Notes under the pieces: generated by a model | Seen by the model: only the letters and a program-made list of their open reading frames with translations | The model's database searches: none | What the model was told of the DNA's origin: nothing | Source of the DNA: Microbacterium hibisci | GTDB lineage: Bacteria > Actinomycetota > Actinomycetes > Actinomycetales > Microbacteriaceae | Reading direction: 5' to 3' | DNA: 64,000 bases | Assembly (NCBI RefSeq): GCF_015278255.1 | Contig: NZ_JADIJC010000004.1 | Coordinates: 372,001-436,000 of the forward strand | Program-made: the position numbers and the translations under genes | Part shown: piece by piece, positions 17,453 through 25,869 of the stretch | How positions within the stretch are numbered: position 1 is the stretch's first letter | How the letters are laid out: the number at the start of each line of letters is the position of its first letter

Positions 17453-17468
17453 CCATCCAGCCTTCTCC

Positions 17469-17538
17469 GGATCAGGCGATCCGGCGAGGAGAGGGGCGTT
17501 TCGCGCCGATCGTCCTGTCTCCGGCAGATCGCCTGATC
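17469..17538. repeat. Inverted repeat GATCAGGCGATC upstream of an MFS gene
   Basis: GATCAGGCGATC at 17469-17480 and its exact reverse complement GATCGCCTGATC at 17527-17538 flank 46 bases. TCTCCGG precedes both arms as a direct repeat. The element lies 70 bases before the leaderless promoter of the next gene and may be a regulator site pair or a degenerate repeat element. Confidence 0.55.
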
Positions 17539-17610
17539 TGGGAGACGGATGCTGCGCGCCCCGGCTGACACCCTGACCCGCCGCATCCACGGCGCCCGTA
17601 GGGTGGATGA

Positions 17611-18852
17611 GTGAAGTCGTCTCCTGCCCGTCCGCTCTGGCAGGGGAGGACCCTCGCGCTCGTCGGCATCGTGCTGTTCGCGTTCTCGCTGCGCTCGGCG
17701 GTCGCCTCGCTGTCGCCGCTGTTCGATCACATCGCCGCCGACTTCGAGCTGCCGGCAGCGGTGATCGGCCTCATCGGCACCGCGCCGCCGGTGTGCTTCG
17801 CGGTGTTCGGGCTGCTGACGCCCGCGCTCGAGCGCCGGTTCGGCCTCGAGCGGCTGGCCGTCGCGGCGATGACCGTCGTCGCCATCGGGCTCGTCGCCCG
17901 CAGCCTCGCGCCCAACTCGGCGCTGCTGCTCGCGGGCACGGCGCTGGTGTTCGCCGCGGTCGGCACGGGCAACATCCTGCTGCCGCCCCTCGTGAAGCGA
18001 TACTTCCCCGATCGCATCGGGCTCATGACGACGGTGTTCTCCACCACGATGGCCGTGTCGACGTTCCTGCCTCCGCTCATCGCCGTTCCGGTGGCGGATG
18101 CCGCGGACTGGCACTTCTCGCTCGGCCTGTGGGCCGTCTTCGCCCTGGTGGCGACGATCCCGTGGGTCGGACTGGCGATGCGCCGCCGCGCGGCGGAGGC
18201 GGCCAACGGCGACGGCGACGACATCGAGGAGGCCAATCCGCGGGTGTTCGGGCGGATGTGGCGCATCCCGCTCGCATGGGCGCTGCTCGTCGCGTTCGCC
18301 GTGTCGAGCACGATCGCCTACACGTCGTTCGCGTGGCTGCCGAAGATCCTCGTCGACATCGCCGGCGTCACGCCCGCGACCGCAGGCGCGCTGCTGTCGC
18401 TCTTCGGATTCATGGGCCTGCCCGCGTCGCTCGTGGTGCCGCTGCTGGTCACGCGGTGGAACGCGACCCGACTGCTCTTCGGCGTCTCGGTCGTCACGGG
18501 CCTCGCCGGCATCGCCGGTCTGCTGTTCGCGCCCGAGGCCGCGCCGTGGCTGTGGGTCGTGCTGATCGGGCTCGCGCCCCTGCTGTTCCCGATGATCCTC
18601 GTGCTGCTGGGCCTGCGCACGCGGACGCACGAGGGCACGGTCGCGCTCAGCGGGTTCGCGCAGAGCGGCGGCTACGCCATCGCGGCGCTGTTCCCGGTCG
18701 GCATCGGCCTCCTGCACGACGCGACGGACTCCTGGACCGGGCCGCTCATCGTGCTGGCGTGCGTCGTGGCCGCCGCCATCCCCGCGGGGGTCGTCGCGGC
18801 GCGCCCGCACACCGTCGAGGACGACTGGGAGCGTCGGCACGGAGCCTGGTGA
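17611..18852 (+). CDS. MFS transporter, CynX/NimT-like
   Basis: A 413-residue, 12-helix transporter. FAFSLRSAVASLSPLFDHIAADFELPAAVIGLIGTAPPVCFA, TGNILLPPLVKRYFPDR and the late SGFAQSGGYAIAALFPVGIGLLHD are typical of the cyanate/nitroimidazole MFS branch (CynX, NimT). The names do not fix the substrate; many actinobacterial members are uncharacterised. GTG 17611 has TAGGGT six bases upstream and no ribosome site. The 269 bases after it hold only GC-rich spacer without recognisable genes. Confidence 0.85.
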   Translation: MKSSPARPLWQGRTLALVGIVLFAFSLRSAVASLSPLFDHIAADFELPAAVIGLIGTAPPVCFAVFGLLTPALERRFGLERLAVAAMTVVAIGLVARSLAPNSALLLAGTALVFAAVGTGNILLPPLVKRYFPDRIGLMTTVFSTTMAVSTFLPPLIAVPVADAADWHFSLGLWAVFALVATIPWVGLAMRRRAAEAANGDGDDIEEANPRVFGRMWRIPLAWALLVAFAVSSTIAYTSFAWLPKILVDIAGVTPATAGALLSLFGFMGLPASLVVPLLVTRWNATRLLFGVSVVTGLAGIAGLLFAPEAAPWLWVVLIGLAPLLFPMILVLLGLRTRTHEGTVALSGFAQSGGYAIAALFPVGIGLLHDATDSWTGPLIVLACVVAAAIPAGVVAARPHTVEDDWERRHGAW

Positions 18853-19121
18853 GGCAGAGCGCTGCGGGGTCGCCGCGGCCGGGCGCTGGGTCGCCGGCCG
18901 GGCGCGGCTGGGCTCGGTGCGCTGTGCCGGGCCCCCGGGTCCGGCGGCCCGGGGCTCGGCGCGGCGTTCCGGGCGCTGCAGGCTCGGCGCGACGTCCCGC
19001 GCCCGACGAGGCATCCGTCGCGGCCGGCACGCGCGCTCGGGGGACGCCGGACGTCGGCGCGGCCACGACGGGCCGTGCGAGACCGATCAGGCCGCCGAGG
19101 TGACGGCGTGAACGGAAGTGG

Positions 19122-19319
19122 TCACGCCTGCGACGACGAGAGCGGCGACGTCTCGTCCTCGTCTTCGTCGTTGTACTGGTCGGCCCACTTGTCGACGTAC
19201 TCGTCCTCGCTGTGGTGGCCGAGCTCGCGCTCGAGCGCCGAGTAGTTCACGTTGTACGTGTCGTACTTCAGCTCACGAGCGATCTTGGTGTGCTTCGCCT
19301 TCTGACGGCCACGCCCCAT
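19122..19319 (-). CDS. DUF3073 family protein
   Basis: A 65-residue actinobacterial protein starting MGRGRQKAKHTKIARELKYDT and continuing VNYSALERELG, the hallmark of DUF3073. The C-terminus is very acidic (EYVDKWADQYNDEDEDE). Function unknown; the family is nearly confined to actinobacteria and is commonly next to purM/purF, as here. ATG 19319 is preceded by GAGGGGG; an ATG 15 bases upstream is less likely. Confidence 0.92.
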   Translation of the reverse strand: MGRGRQKAKHTKIARELKYDTYNVNYSALERELGHHSEDEYVDKWADQYNDEDEDETSPLSSSQA

Positions 19320-19485
19320 GCGAGACCCCCTCATTTAGGATCGCGGGCTTTCTGCGGCTCTCTGGCGCGCAAACCCGGGCATTCACGAATCCGGCTTCGG
19401 ACCGGTAAGAGTAGCATTCAGGATAACACGGAGCCCCCGCACCCCGGCGGTTCCGACCCCACCGGTGCAGGAGGAGTGCGGACAT

Positions 19486-20025
19486 ATGACCGACGCGGCA
19501 TCCGAGCCGGAAGGCGATGCGACGACCGACAAGAGCCTGCACGGCGGCGTGATCGTGGGCGTCATCCCCGATCAGTCGCCGCGGGTGCTCAAGGAGGCGG
19601 CCCGCTACGCGAAGCTCTTCCAGGCGCCCCTCGTGGTCGTCCATGTCGATGTGACGCGGTTCGTCACCTACGAGGATCCCGACGGGTACGTGCATTCCGC
19701 ACCCATCGACATGAACATCGCGGCCGGCGAGGGCGAGCTGACGAAGGTGCAGGATGCCGCGGCATCCGTCCTCGCCGACTCCGGTCTCGACTGGACAGTG
19801 CGCCAGCTCGTCGGCGATCCCGCGATGGCGATCAAGCACCTCGCGGACGAGGTGGACGCCCGGCTGCTGGTGGTCGGCACGCGCAAGCGCGGCTTCGGCG
19901 AATCCGTGCGGGAGTTCTTCACCGGCTCGGTCGGCGCGCGTCTCGCGCACCGTCAGCACCGCCCGATCCTCATCGTGCCGCTCGGCGAGCCCGTGCCCGA
20001 TGACGAGGAGATCTGGCCCGCCTGA
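19486..20025 (+). CDS. Universal stress protein family
   Basis: A 179-residue protein with one UspA-like domain: GVIVGVIPDQSPRVLKEAARYAKLFQAPLVVVHVDV, a variable middle, then VVGTRKRGFGESVREFFTGSVGARLAHRQHRPILIVP, where G-x(2)-K-x-G-F-G...GSVGARL is close to the ATP-binding motif G-x2-G-x9-G(S/T). A ~25-residue acidic N-terminal tail precedes it. AGGAGG lies 12-16 bases before ATG 19486. Divergent from DUF3073. Probably induced by stress, with unknown partner. Confidence 0.87.
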   Translation: MTDAASEPEGDATTDKSLHGGVIVGVIPDQSPRVLKEAARYAKLFQAPLVVVHVDVTRFVTYEDPDGYVHSAPIDMNIAAGEGELTKVQDAAASVLADSGLDWTVRQLVGDPAMAIKHLADEVDARLLVVGTRKRGFGESVREFFTGSVGARLAHRQHRPILIVPLGEPVPDDEEIWPA

Positions 20026-20045
20026 CCGCGACCCGCGCGGCGGCG

Positions 20046-21062
20046 TCAGTCGGCCGGCGGCCTCAGGTCGGCGACCGATCCCCCTGCGACGTAGTCGACG
20101 GGGACGACCACGGTGCGACGCGGGGCCTTCGGATCGGCTCCCCGCTCCAGGCGGGCGAGCATCAGGTCGGCCGCCGATCGCGAGATGGCGTCCACGTCCT
20201 GCGCGATCATGTCGAGGGCGGGGTTCATGATGCGGCTGAGGCTCGTCATGTCGAATCCGACGAACGACATGTCGCGCGGCACCCGGAGGCCCGACTCGCT
20301 GATGGCGGTGAGTGCGCCCACGCCGAGCATGTTGCTGCCGCAGAACACCGCGGTGGGACGCTGCTCGAGCAGGAGGAGTTTCTGCATCGCGGCGCGGCCG
20401 CCGGCCACGGTCATCGGGCACGAGACGACGTACTCCTCGGGGAGTGGGATGTCGCGGGCCCGCAGCTGACGACGGAAGCCCTGCTCGCGGGCCATCATGG
20501 TCGGCAGGGCCTCACCCCGGATGTAGGCGACGCGGGTGTGGCCCCGGTCGGCGAGCCGCTGGACGGCCGTCGCCGCGGCCCCTTCGTTGTCGATGATGAC
20601 GGCGTCGGCGTCGAGCCCCGGTGTGGTCCAGTCGATGACCACGATCGGAGTGCCCCGGTCGGCCAGCGCGACGAGACCAGGCGTGGCGCGCGCCGTCGGA
20701 ACCGTGATGATGCCGTCGACCATCCGGTCGGCCAGCACGCCGACGGCGTCCTCCCCGCCCTCCTCGGCGGCGTGGTCTGCGCTGATCAGCATGCTCACGC
20801 CGTGCTGTCGCAGGCGTGATTCCACGCCCGCCAGGATCGACAGGTAGAACTCGCTCTCGAGGCTCGGCAGCAGCACGCCGACCGTGCGCGACCGCCGCGT
20901 GCGCAGATTGCGCGCGAAGGCGTTGGGTCGGAACTCGAGCTGTGCAGCGGCCTTCTCGATCGCGGCCGCGTTGGCGGCCAGGACGTTGCCGCCGTTGTAG
21001 AACTTCGAGATCGTCGCCAGCGACAGCCCTGTCGCCCTCTGGATGTCTTTGTACGTCGCCAT
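20046..21062 (-). CDS. LacI-family repressor of the fucoside ABC cluster
   Basis: A 338-residue regulator. The DNA-binding head is TYKDIQRATGLSLATISKFYNGGNVLAANAAAIEKAAAQLEFRPNAFARNLR; the hinge and sugar-binding domain begin RRSRTVGVLLPSLESEFYLSIL. Helix 2 has SLATISKFYN rather than the common S-x-A-T-V-S-R-x-L-N. It is divergent from the solute-binding-protein gene and should control it with a sugar inducer, probably a fucoside or fucosylated fragment. A LacI-like dyad lies in the gap. Start ATG 21062. Confidence 0.9.
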   Translation of the reverse strand: MATYKDIQRATGLSLATISKFYNGGNVLAANAAAIEKAAAQLEFRPNAFARNLRTRRSRTVGVLLPSLESEFYLSILAGVESRLRQHGVSMLISADHAAEEGGEDAVGVLADRMVDGIITVPTARATPGLVALADRGTPIVVIDWTTPGLDADAVIIDNEGAAATAVQRLADRGHTRVAYIRGEALPTMMAREQGFRRQLRARDIPLPEEYVVSCPMTVAGGRAAMQKLLLLEQRPTAVFCGSNMLGVGALTAISESGLRVPRDMSFVGFDMTSLSRIMNPALDMIAQDVDAISRSAADLMLARLERGADPKAPRRTVVVPVDYVAGGSVADLRPPAD

Positions 21063-21108
21063 GGTGCTCCCCGCTCACGCTACCCCGGCGGCCCGTCGCG
21101 AGGGTGCA

Positions 21109-21120
21109 CGAAACGTTACG
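21109..21120. promoter_or_regulatory. Candidate LacI-type operator
   Basis: CGAAAC-GTTACG is an imperfect palindrome with a central CG (one mismatch from GTTTCG), the usual form for LacI-family operators. It is 47 bases upstream of the lacI start and could mediate autoregulation. Not tested. Confidence 0.5.
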
Positions 21121-21195
21121 CTATCTCCGGTCGACAAGGACGACGCATGCAACGCCCGAAGAATGCCGTGTCGGCGAACCGTTGATGCTACTGAG

Positions 21196-21261
21196 CGGAT
21201 GTTTCGGGCGATCTCTTGACGTATCGGTGCAGATAATTCAGACTGAGCCGGTAAACATCCG
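21196..21261 (+). promoter_or_regulatory. Promoter region of the ABC/fucosidase operon with flanking inverted repeat
   Basis: CGGATGTTT (21196-21204) and AAACATCCG (21253-21261) are perfect inverted copies flanking a TTGACG -35-like hexamer at 21216-21221. The TSS would lie inside the enclosed stretch or just after it. The arms may be operator halves for looping or a second regulator; the -10 is not clear. Confidence 0.45.
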
Positions 21262-21320
21262 ACCAAAGGCCCACCCAGCCCGGGTCGACCCCGACGTGAT
21301 CTCAAGGAAGAGGAAAGCGC

Positions 21321-22580
21321 GTGAAACGATACGTCGCTGTAACCGTAGGAGCTTCTGCATCTCTCGTTCTGCTCGCAGGCTGTGCGGGCTCGAGCGGCAG
21401 CAGCGGCAGTGGTCAGGAGGAAGGCGTGACCACGCTGACCTTCTCGATGTGGGCCGGGTCCACGCCCGAGACCGAGGCGCTCGAGACGCTGGTCGGCATG
21501 GTCGAGGACGAGTACCCCGACATCAAGCTCAAGCTCGAGACCGCGCCGTTCAACGACTATTGGACCCGGCTGGCCGCGCAGGCCAGCGGCGGCACCGAGG
21601 CGTGCATCCTCGGTGTGCAGTCGCCGCGCACGAGCAGCATCAAGGATCTGCTGCTGCCCCTCGACTCCGACGCCCTGAGCGCCGCCGGGATCGACCTCGA
21701 TGACTTCGACCAGGCGATCGTGGAGGCGACCCAGGTCGACGGCGAGCAGTACGCCGTGCCCTACGACCTCGGGCCCCTCGTGGTGTTCTACAACGCCGAC
21801 GCGCTCGCCGAGGCCGGCGTCGAGCCGCCGGCGGCGGACTGGACGGTCGAAGACTTCGAGGCGGCGGCCGCAGCGCTCTCGGGCGAGGGCAAGTACGGCT
21901 ACGCCGTCAATCCGACGCTCGACACGGCGACCGCCTGGTCGCTCACGCTGGCGGGAGAGCAGGGCGTCGCGGCGGACGGCACGCTGCAGCTGGACGACCC
22001 CGCGATGGTCGAGGCGGTCGAGTTCATGCAGAAGCTCGTCGCCGACGGCAGCGCGCCCCAGCTTCCCGCGACGAGCGACTCGTACAACGCCCTGAACTCG
22101 TTCGTGGCGGGCGACGCGGCGATGGCCGTCGACGGTCCGTGGCAGCTGGCGTACATCGCCGAGCAGGCGGGCTTCGACTACGGCGTCGCGCCGATCCCGG
22201 CCGGCCCCGACGGGTCCGCGACTCCGGTCGCCGGATCGGGCTACGGCGTGAGCGCTTCGTGCGAGTACCCCGAGGAGGCGCTCCAGGCCATCTCGGTGCT
22301 CACCGGTCCCGAGGCGCAGACCGCGCTGGCCGAGATGGGACGCGCCTACCCTTCGCGCACCGCCGAGCAGCCCGCGTACTTCCAGGGCGACTACGAGGTC
22401 GCGCAGGAGGCGCTGGCCGCCGCGGCGGAGGGCGGCCAGCCGCTGCGGTCCACGTCGAACTTCACGCAGGTCAACGCGCTGTTCAACCAGTACGCCGTGA
22501 GCGCACTCAACGGCGACATGACCGCCGAGGACTTCCTCGGCACCGTGCAGTCGCAGACCGAAGCGGGCGCGTCGCAGTGA
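21321..22580 (+). CDS. ABC sugar transporter solute-binding lipoprotein
   Basis: A 419-residue extracellular binding protein of the family 1 (maltose-type) class. Signal MKRYVAVTVGASASLVLLAGC gives a lipidated Cys21, followed by a Ser/Gly linker and the mature domain starting TTLTFSMWAGSTPETEALETLV. YWTRLAAQASGGTEACILGVQ and GDAAMAVDGPWQLAYI are typical of sugar-binding proteins. SD AGGAAAG precedes ATG 21321. The stop overlaps the permease start as GTGA. Together with the neighbouring fucosidase the cargo is inferred to be an alpha-L-fucoside or fucosylated oligosaccharide. Confidence 0.9.
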   Translation: MKRYVAVTVGASASLVLLAGCAGSSGSSGSGQEEGVTTLTFSMWAGSTPETEALETLVGMVEDEYPDIKLKLETAPFNDYWTRLAAQASGGTEACILGVQSPRTSSIKDLLLPLDSDALSAAGIDLDDFDQAIVEATQVDGEQYAVPYDLGPLVVFYNADALAEAGVEPPAADWTVEDFEAAAAALSGEGKYGYAVNPTLDTATAWSLTLAGEQGVAADGTLQLDDPAMVEAVEFMQKLVADGSAPQLPATSDSYNALNSFVAGDAAMAVDGPWQLAYIAEQAGFDYGVAPIPAGPDGSATPVAGSGYGVSASCEYPEEALQAISVLTGPEAQTALAEMGRAYPSRTAEQPAYFQGDYEVAQEALAAAAEGGQPLRSTSNFTQVNALFNQYAVSALNGDMTAEDFLGTVQSQTEAGASQ

Positions 22581-23506
22581 GTCTCGCACCCGTGGTCGGG
22601 GCGCCGTCAGAACAGGCGGCGGCGCCCCGGCGCGTCTCGCGGCGCCGGGACGGTCTCGCCGCCTACGGTTTCCTGGCACCCAGCGGCATCGGCTTCCTGG
22701 TGTTCACGCTCGGGCCGATCATCGGGTCGCTGGTCATCGCATTCTTCAACTGGCCGGTGATCGGCGAGCGCTCGTTCGCCGGGCTGGACAACTTCGTCAG
22801 GATCTTCACGAACGATCCGATCTTCTGGCGGACCGTCGGGAACACGCTCCTGTTCGTCGTGCTCTACGTCCCTCTCAACTTCCTGCTGGCTCTCGGACTC
22901 GCGGTGTGGATCTCGCCGCGGATCCGCGGTCGCGGCCTCTACCGCCTGCTGTTCTTCCTGCCGGCCGTGACGCCGATCGTCGCCAACGCGCTGGTCTGGC
23001 GGCTGCTCGTGCAGCCCAACGGTGTGTTCGCCGACATCGCGGCCACGTTCGGCGTCGAGCAGTTCAACCCGCTGGGGACCGAGGCCGGCGCGATGGCCAT
23101 CGTGGTCGCGATGTCGCTGTGGCAGGGGTTCGGCTACAACATGCTCGTCTTCTCGGCCGGGCTCGACTCCATTCCCGAGCAGCTCTACGAGGCGGCCGCG
23201 CTCGACGGGGCGAACGCCTGGCAGCGGTTCTGGCGCATCACGCTGCCGATGCTGTCGCCGTCGATCTTCTTCGCCGCGGTGATGACGCTCATCACGGCGT
23301 TCCAGGTGTTCGCGCAGCCGTACGTGCTGACCGGCGGTGGGCCCGGTGTGGGCACGACCACCATGGTCATGTACCTGTACCAGCGCGGATTCCAGCTCTT
23401 CGACCTCGGGACGGCCTCGGCGGTGGCCACCGTGCTGTTCGCGATCATCGCGCTGATCACCGCTGTTCAGTTCCTCGGCCAACGGAGGTGGGTCCACTAT
23501 GACTGA
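22577..23506 (+). CDS. ABC sugar transporter permease 1 (MalF type)
   Basis: A 309-residue membrane permease with about six helices. AAYGFLAPSGIGFLVFTLGPIIGSLVIAFFNW is the usual N-terminus, and the EAA coupling loop is LYEAAALDGANAWQRFWRITLPMLSPS. GTG 22577 overlaps the binding-protein stop and the next permease begins within the last 8 bases, so all three are coupled. No ATPase gene lies in the cluster; in actinobacteria such importers usually share one ATPase (MsiK) encoded elsewhere, inferred here too. Confidence 0.92.
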   Translation: MSLAPVVGAPSEQAAAPRRVSRRRDGLAAYGFLAPSGIGFLVFTLGPIIGSLVIAFFNWPVIGERSFAGLDNFVRIFTNDPIFWRTVGNTLLFVVLYVPLNFLLALGLAVWISPRIRGRGLYRLLFFLPAVTPIVANALVWRLLVQPNGVFADIAATFGVEQFNPLGTEAGAMAIVVAMSLWQGFGYNMLVFSAGLDSIPEQLYEAAALDGANAWQRFWRITLPMLSPSIFFAAVMTLITAFQVFAQPYVLTGGGPGVGTTTMVMYLYQRGFQLFDLGTASAVATVLFAIIALITAVQFLGQRRWVHYD

Positions 23507-24428
23507 AGCGCTGCTCGAGGAGACGACCACTCGCACGGTCGTCCAGCCTCTGCGAGCCAAGACGCGCCGTCGCCCGGAGTTCGCACCGGCCGGCCGTCAC
23601 CGGCGCAGCCGCCGCATGCGCGGCGTGATCTCGCAGGTGCTCCTGACGCTCGTGCTGGTGCTGTTCCTCATGCCGTTCGTCTGGATGATCGCCACGGCGC
23701 TCAAGCCGGGCAACGAGGTCTTCACGTCGCCGCCGACGCTGTTCGGCAGCGAGCTGCGGTGGGAGAACTTCGCGGATGCCTGGACCTACGTGCCGTTCGG
23801 ACGCTTCATGCTCAACGGGGTCATCGTGTCGGTGCTCGGCACGGTGCTCGTCTGTGCGACGAGCGTCCTGGCCGCCTACGCGTTCGCCCGCATGCGGTTC
23901 CGCGGGAGCGGTCTGCTGTTCGCGCTGTACCTCGTCACCCTGCTGGTGCCGCAGGAGGTCGTCGTCATCCCGATGTTCATCCTCATGCAGGAGCTCGGCT
24001 GGCAGAACAGCTATCAGGCGCTGATCCTGCCGTGGGCGTTCACCGCGTTCGGGACCTTCCTGCTGCGGCAGTTCTTCCTGACCGTGCCCCGCGAGCTCGA
24101 GGAGGCGGCGATCGTCGACGGCGCAGGACGCGTGCGCACGCTGATCTCGATCATCGTGCCCGTCGCGAAGCCGGCGATCGCGGTGCTCGCCGTGTTCACA
24201 TTCATCAACTACTGGAACAGCTTCCTGTGGCCGCTCATCATCATCTCCACGCAGGACATGGCGACGGTGCCGCTGGGGCTCAACGCCTTCCTCGGCCAGC
24301 AGGGCAACCGCTGGGAGCTGCTGATGGCGGCATCCACCATCTCCATGCTCCCCACGGCGCTGATCGTCATCTTCCTCCAGCGACACCTCGTCAAGGGGAT
24401 CGCGCTATCCGGCCTCGGCGGCCGCTGA
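23499..24428 (+). CDS. ABC sugar transporter permease 2 (MalG type)
   Basis: A 309-residue partner permease. A basic cytoplasmic tail of ~40 residues comes first, then VLLTLVLVLFLMPFVWMIATALKPGNEVF, typical of MalG-like proteins. The EAA loop is LEEAAIVDGAGRVRTLISIIVPVAKPA, and the end is IVIFLQRHLVKGIALSGLGGR. It overlaps the previous gene by 8 bases (ATG 23499). With permease 1 it forms the heterodimeric channel for the sugar. Confidence 0.92.
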   Translation: MTEALLEETTTRTVVQPLRAKTRRRPEFAPAGRHRRSRRMRGVISQVLLTLVLVLFLMPFVWMIATALKPGNEVFTSPPTLFGSELRWENFADAWTYVPFGRFMLNGVIVSVLGTVLVCATSVLAAYAFARMRFRGSGLLFALYLVTLLVPQEVVVIPMFILMQELGWQNSYQALILPWAFTAFGTFLLRQFFLTVPRELEEAAIVDGAGRVRTLISIIVPVAKPAIAVLAVFTFINYWNSFLWPLIIISTQDMATVPLGLNAFLGQQGNRWELLMAASTISMLPTALIVIFLQRHLVKGIALSGLGGR

Positions 24429-24441
24429 ACGAAAGGACCTC

Positions 24442-25752
24442 ATGACCGACGAGACCTGGGACGACCTGACGCGTCCCCTTCCCGACTGGTTCGCGAAGGC
24501 GAAGTTCGGAATCTTCATCCACTGGGGCGCGTACTCGGTCCCCGCCTGGGCGGAGCCGATCGGCGCGCTCGGCGAGATCGCGGACGACGACACCTGGTTC
24601 GCCCACAACCCGTACGCGGAGTGGTACTTCAACACCATCCGCATCGACGGCAGCCCCGCGCAGGCGCATCACGCCGCACGGCACGGCGGCGCGCCGTACG
24701 ACGACTTCCTCGACCAGTGGAAGGCGGAGCGGTTCGATCCCGCGGCGTGGGCGGCGCTGTTCGCGCAGGCGGGCGCCGACTACGTCGTGCCGACCACGAA
24801 GCACCACGACGGCATCGCCCTGTGGGACGCGCCCGGCACCGGCTACCGCAACACCGTCCGGCGTGGTCCGCGGCGCGATCTGATCGGCGACATCGCCGAC
24901 GCCGTCCGTGCCGAGGGCATGCGCTTCGGCGTGTACTACTCGGGCGGTCTGGACTGGTCGGTCACCGACTTCCCGCCGCACCGGTCGGGAGAGCAGGTGC
25001 ACTCGCTCCGCCCCAACGACGCCGCGTACCACTACTACGCGCTGGCGCACGTGCGCGACCTCATCGAGCGGTACCGGCCCGACGTGCTGTGGAACGACAT
25101 CGAGTGGCCCGACGCCGGCAAGCACCGGGGCCCGGATGGGTTGCACGAGCTCTTCGAGCGCTACTACGCGGCGAACCCCGACGGCGTCGTCAACGACCGG
25201 TGGGGCGACACCCACTCCGACTTCGCCACCACCGAGTACTCGGCGATGAGCGAGAACGAGGCGAAGGACGTCTGGGAGAATAACCGCGGCCTAGGCTGGT
25301 CGTTCGGGTTCAACCAGCTCGAGTCGCCCAAGGAGATCCTCGACTCCGAGCGCCTCGCCAAGCACTGGATCGATGTGGTCGGCAAGGGCGGACGCCTTCT
25401 CATCAACGTCGGGCCGACGGCCGAGGGCGTGATCCCGGAGCTGCAGCAGGAGTCGCTCCGCGGCTTCGGCGCGTGGAAGCAGGCGCTGGGCGGTGCCGCC
25501 GAGACGACGGAGCGGCGCGACCCGTCCCTGCCGTCCAACGGCCGCTGGCGGCGGGAATGGTGGACGCCGAGCGAGCGCATCGTCTTTGTCGACGCGACCG
25601 GCGAGCACCGGCTGGACGGCGCCGGCGTGGACCCCGAGCGGTCTCGCGTGCTGTCGGGCGATGCGATCGTCGAGCGCGACGGAGACGACGCGGTGCTCCG
25701 GGTGGGCGGCGTCGACGGCGGCCCGGTCGCCGTGGCCCTCGCCCGCCGCTGA
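24442..25752 (+). CDS. Alpha-L-fucosidase, glycoside hydrolase family 29
   Basis: A 436-residue cytoplasmic enzyme (no signal peptide). GH29 features: WFAKAKFGIFIHWGAYSVPAWAEPI at the N-terminus, FDPAAWAALFAQAGADYVVPTTKHHDGIALW, and RPDVLWNDIEWPD in which D219 is the predicted nucleophile. A short C-terminal beta domain without catalytic role follows. ATG 24442 comes 13 bases after the permease gene behind AAAGGAC. It ends the operon repressor / binding protein / two permeases / hydrolase, so an imported fucoside should be hydrolysed inside the cell. Confidence 0.93.
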   Translation: MTDETWDDLTRPLPDWFAKAKFGIFIHWGAYSVPAWAEPIGALGEIADDDTWFAHNPYAEWYFNTIRIDGSPAQAHHAARHGGAPYDDFLDQWKAERFDPAAWAALFAQAGADYVVPTTKHHDGIALWDAPGTGYRNTVRRGPRRDLIGDIADAVRAEGMRFGVYYSGGLDWSVTDFPPHRSGEQVHSLRPNDAAYHYYALAHVRDLIERYRPDVLWNDIEWPDAGKHRGPDGLHELFERYYAANPDGVVNDRWGDTHSDFATTEYSAMSENEAKDVWENNRGLGWSFGFNQLESPKEILDSERLAKHWIDVVGKGGRLLINVGPTAEGVIPELQQESLRGFGAWKQALGGAAETTERRDPSLPSNGRWRREWWTPSERIVFVDATGEHRLDGAGVDPERSRVLSGDAIVERDGDDAVLRVGGVDGGPVAVALARR

Positions 25753-25803
25753 CCCCGCGCAGCCGCACACCCGGCCGTCGAGCGAGCGGTGAGCGGAACG
25801 CAG

Positions 25804-25849
25804 AGACGAAGCGCCCCGGACCTTCGAGAAGGTCCGGGGCGCTTCGTCT
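25804..25849. terminator. Bidirectional terminator, 21-bp perfect stem
   Basis: Arms 25804-25824 and 25829-25849 are perfect reverse complements around the loop CGAG, with core AGACGAAGCGCCCCGG. It lies between the convergent fucosidase and padR-like genes and can serve both. Its outer sequence (AGACGAAGCG / CGCTTCGTCT, preceded by GTGAGCGGAACGC) is related to the repeat array at 31263-31717. Confidence 0.85.
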
Positions 25850-25869
25850 GCGGAAACGGATGCCGCGGC

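Noticed and set aside
15537..17456. 639-codon minus-strand frame opposite purF
   Set aside because: Composition is the antisense of purF; no motifs. purF on the plus strand has full PurF signatures.
18853..19121. Spacer after the CynX-like gene as a possible gene
   Set aside because: Very GC-rich, Arg/Gly/Ala-only translations, no start with ribosome site or promoter. I see nothing supported in it.
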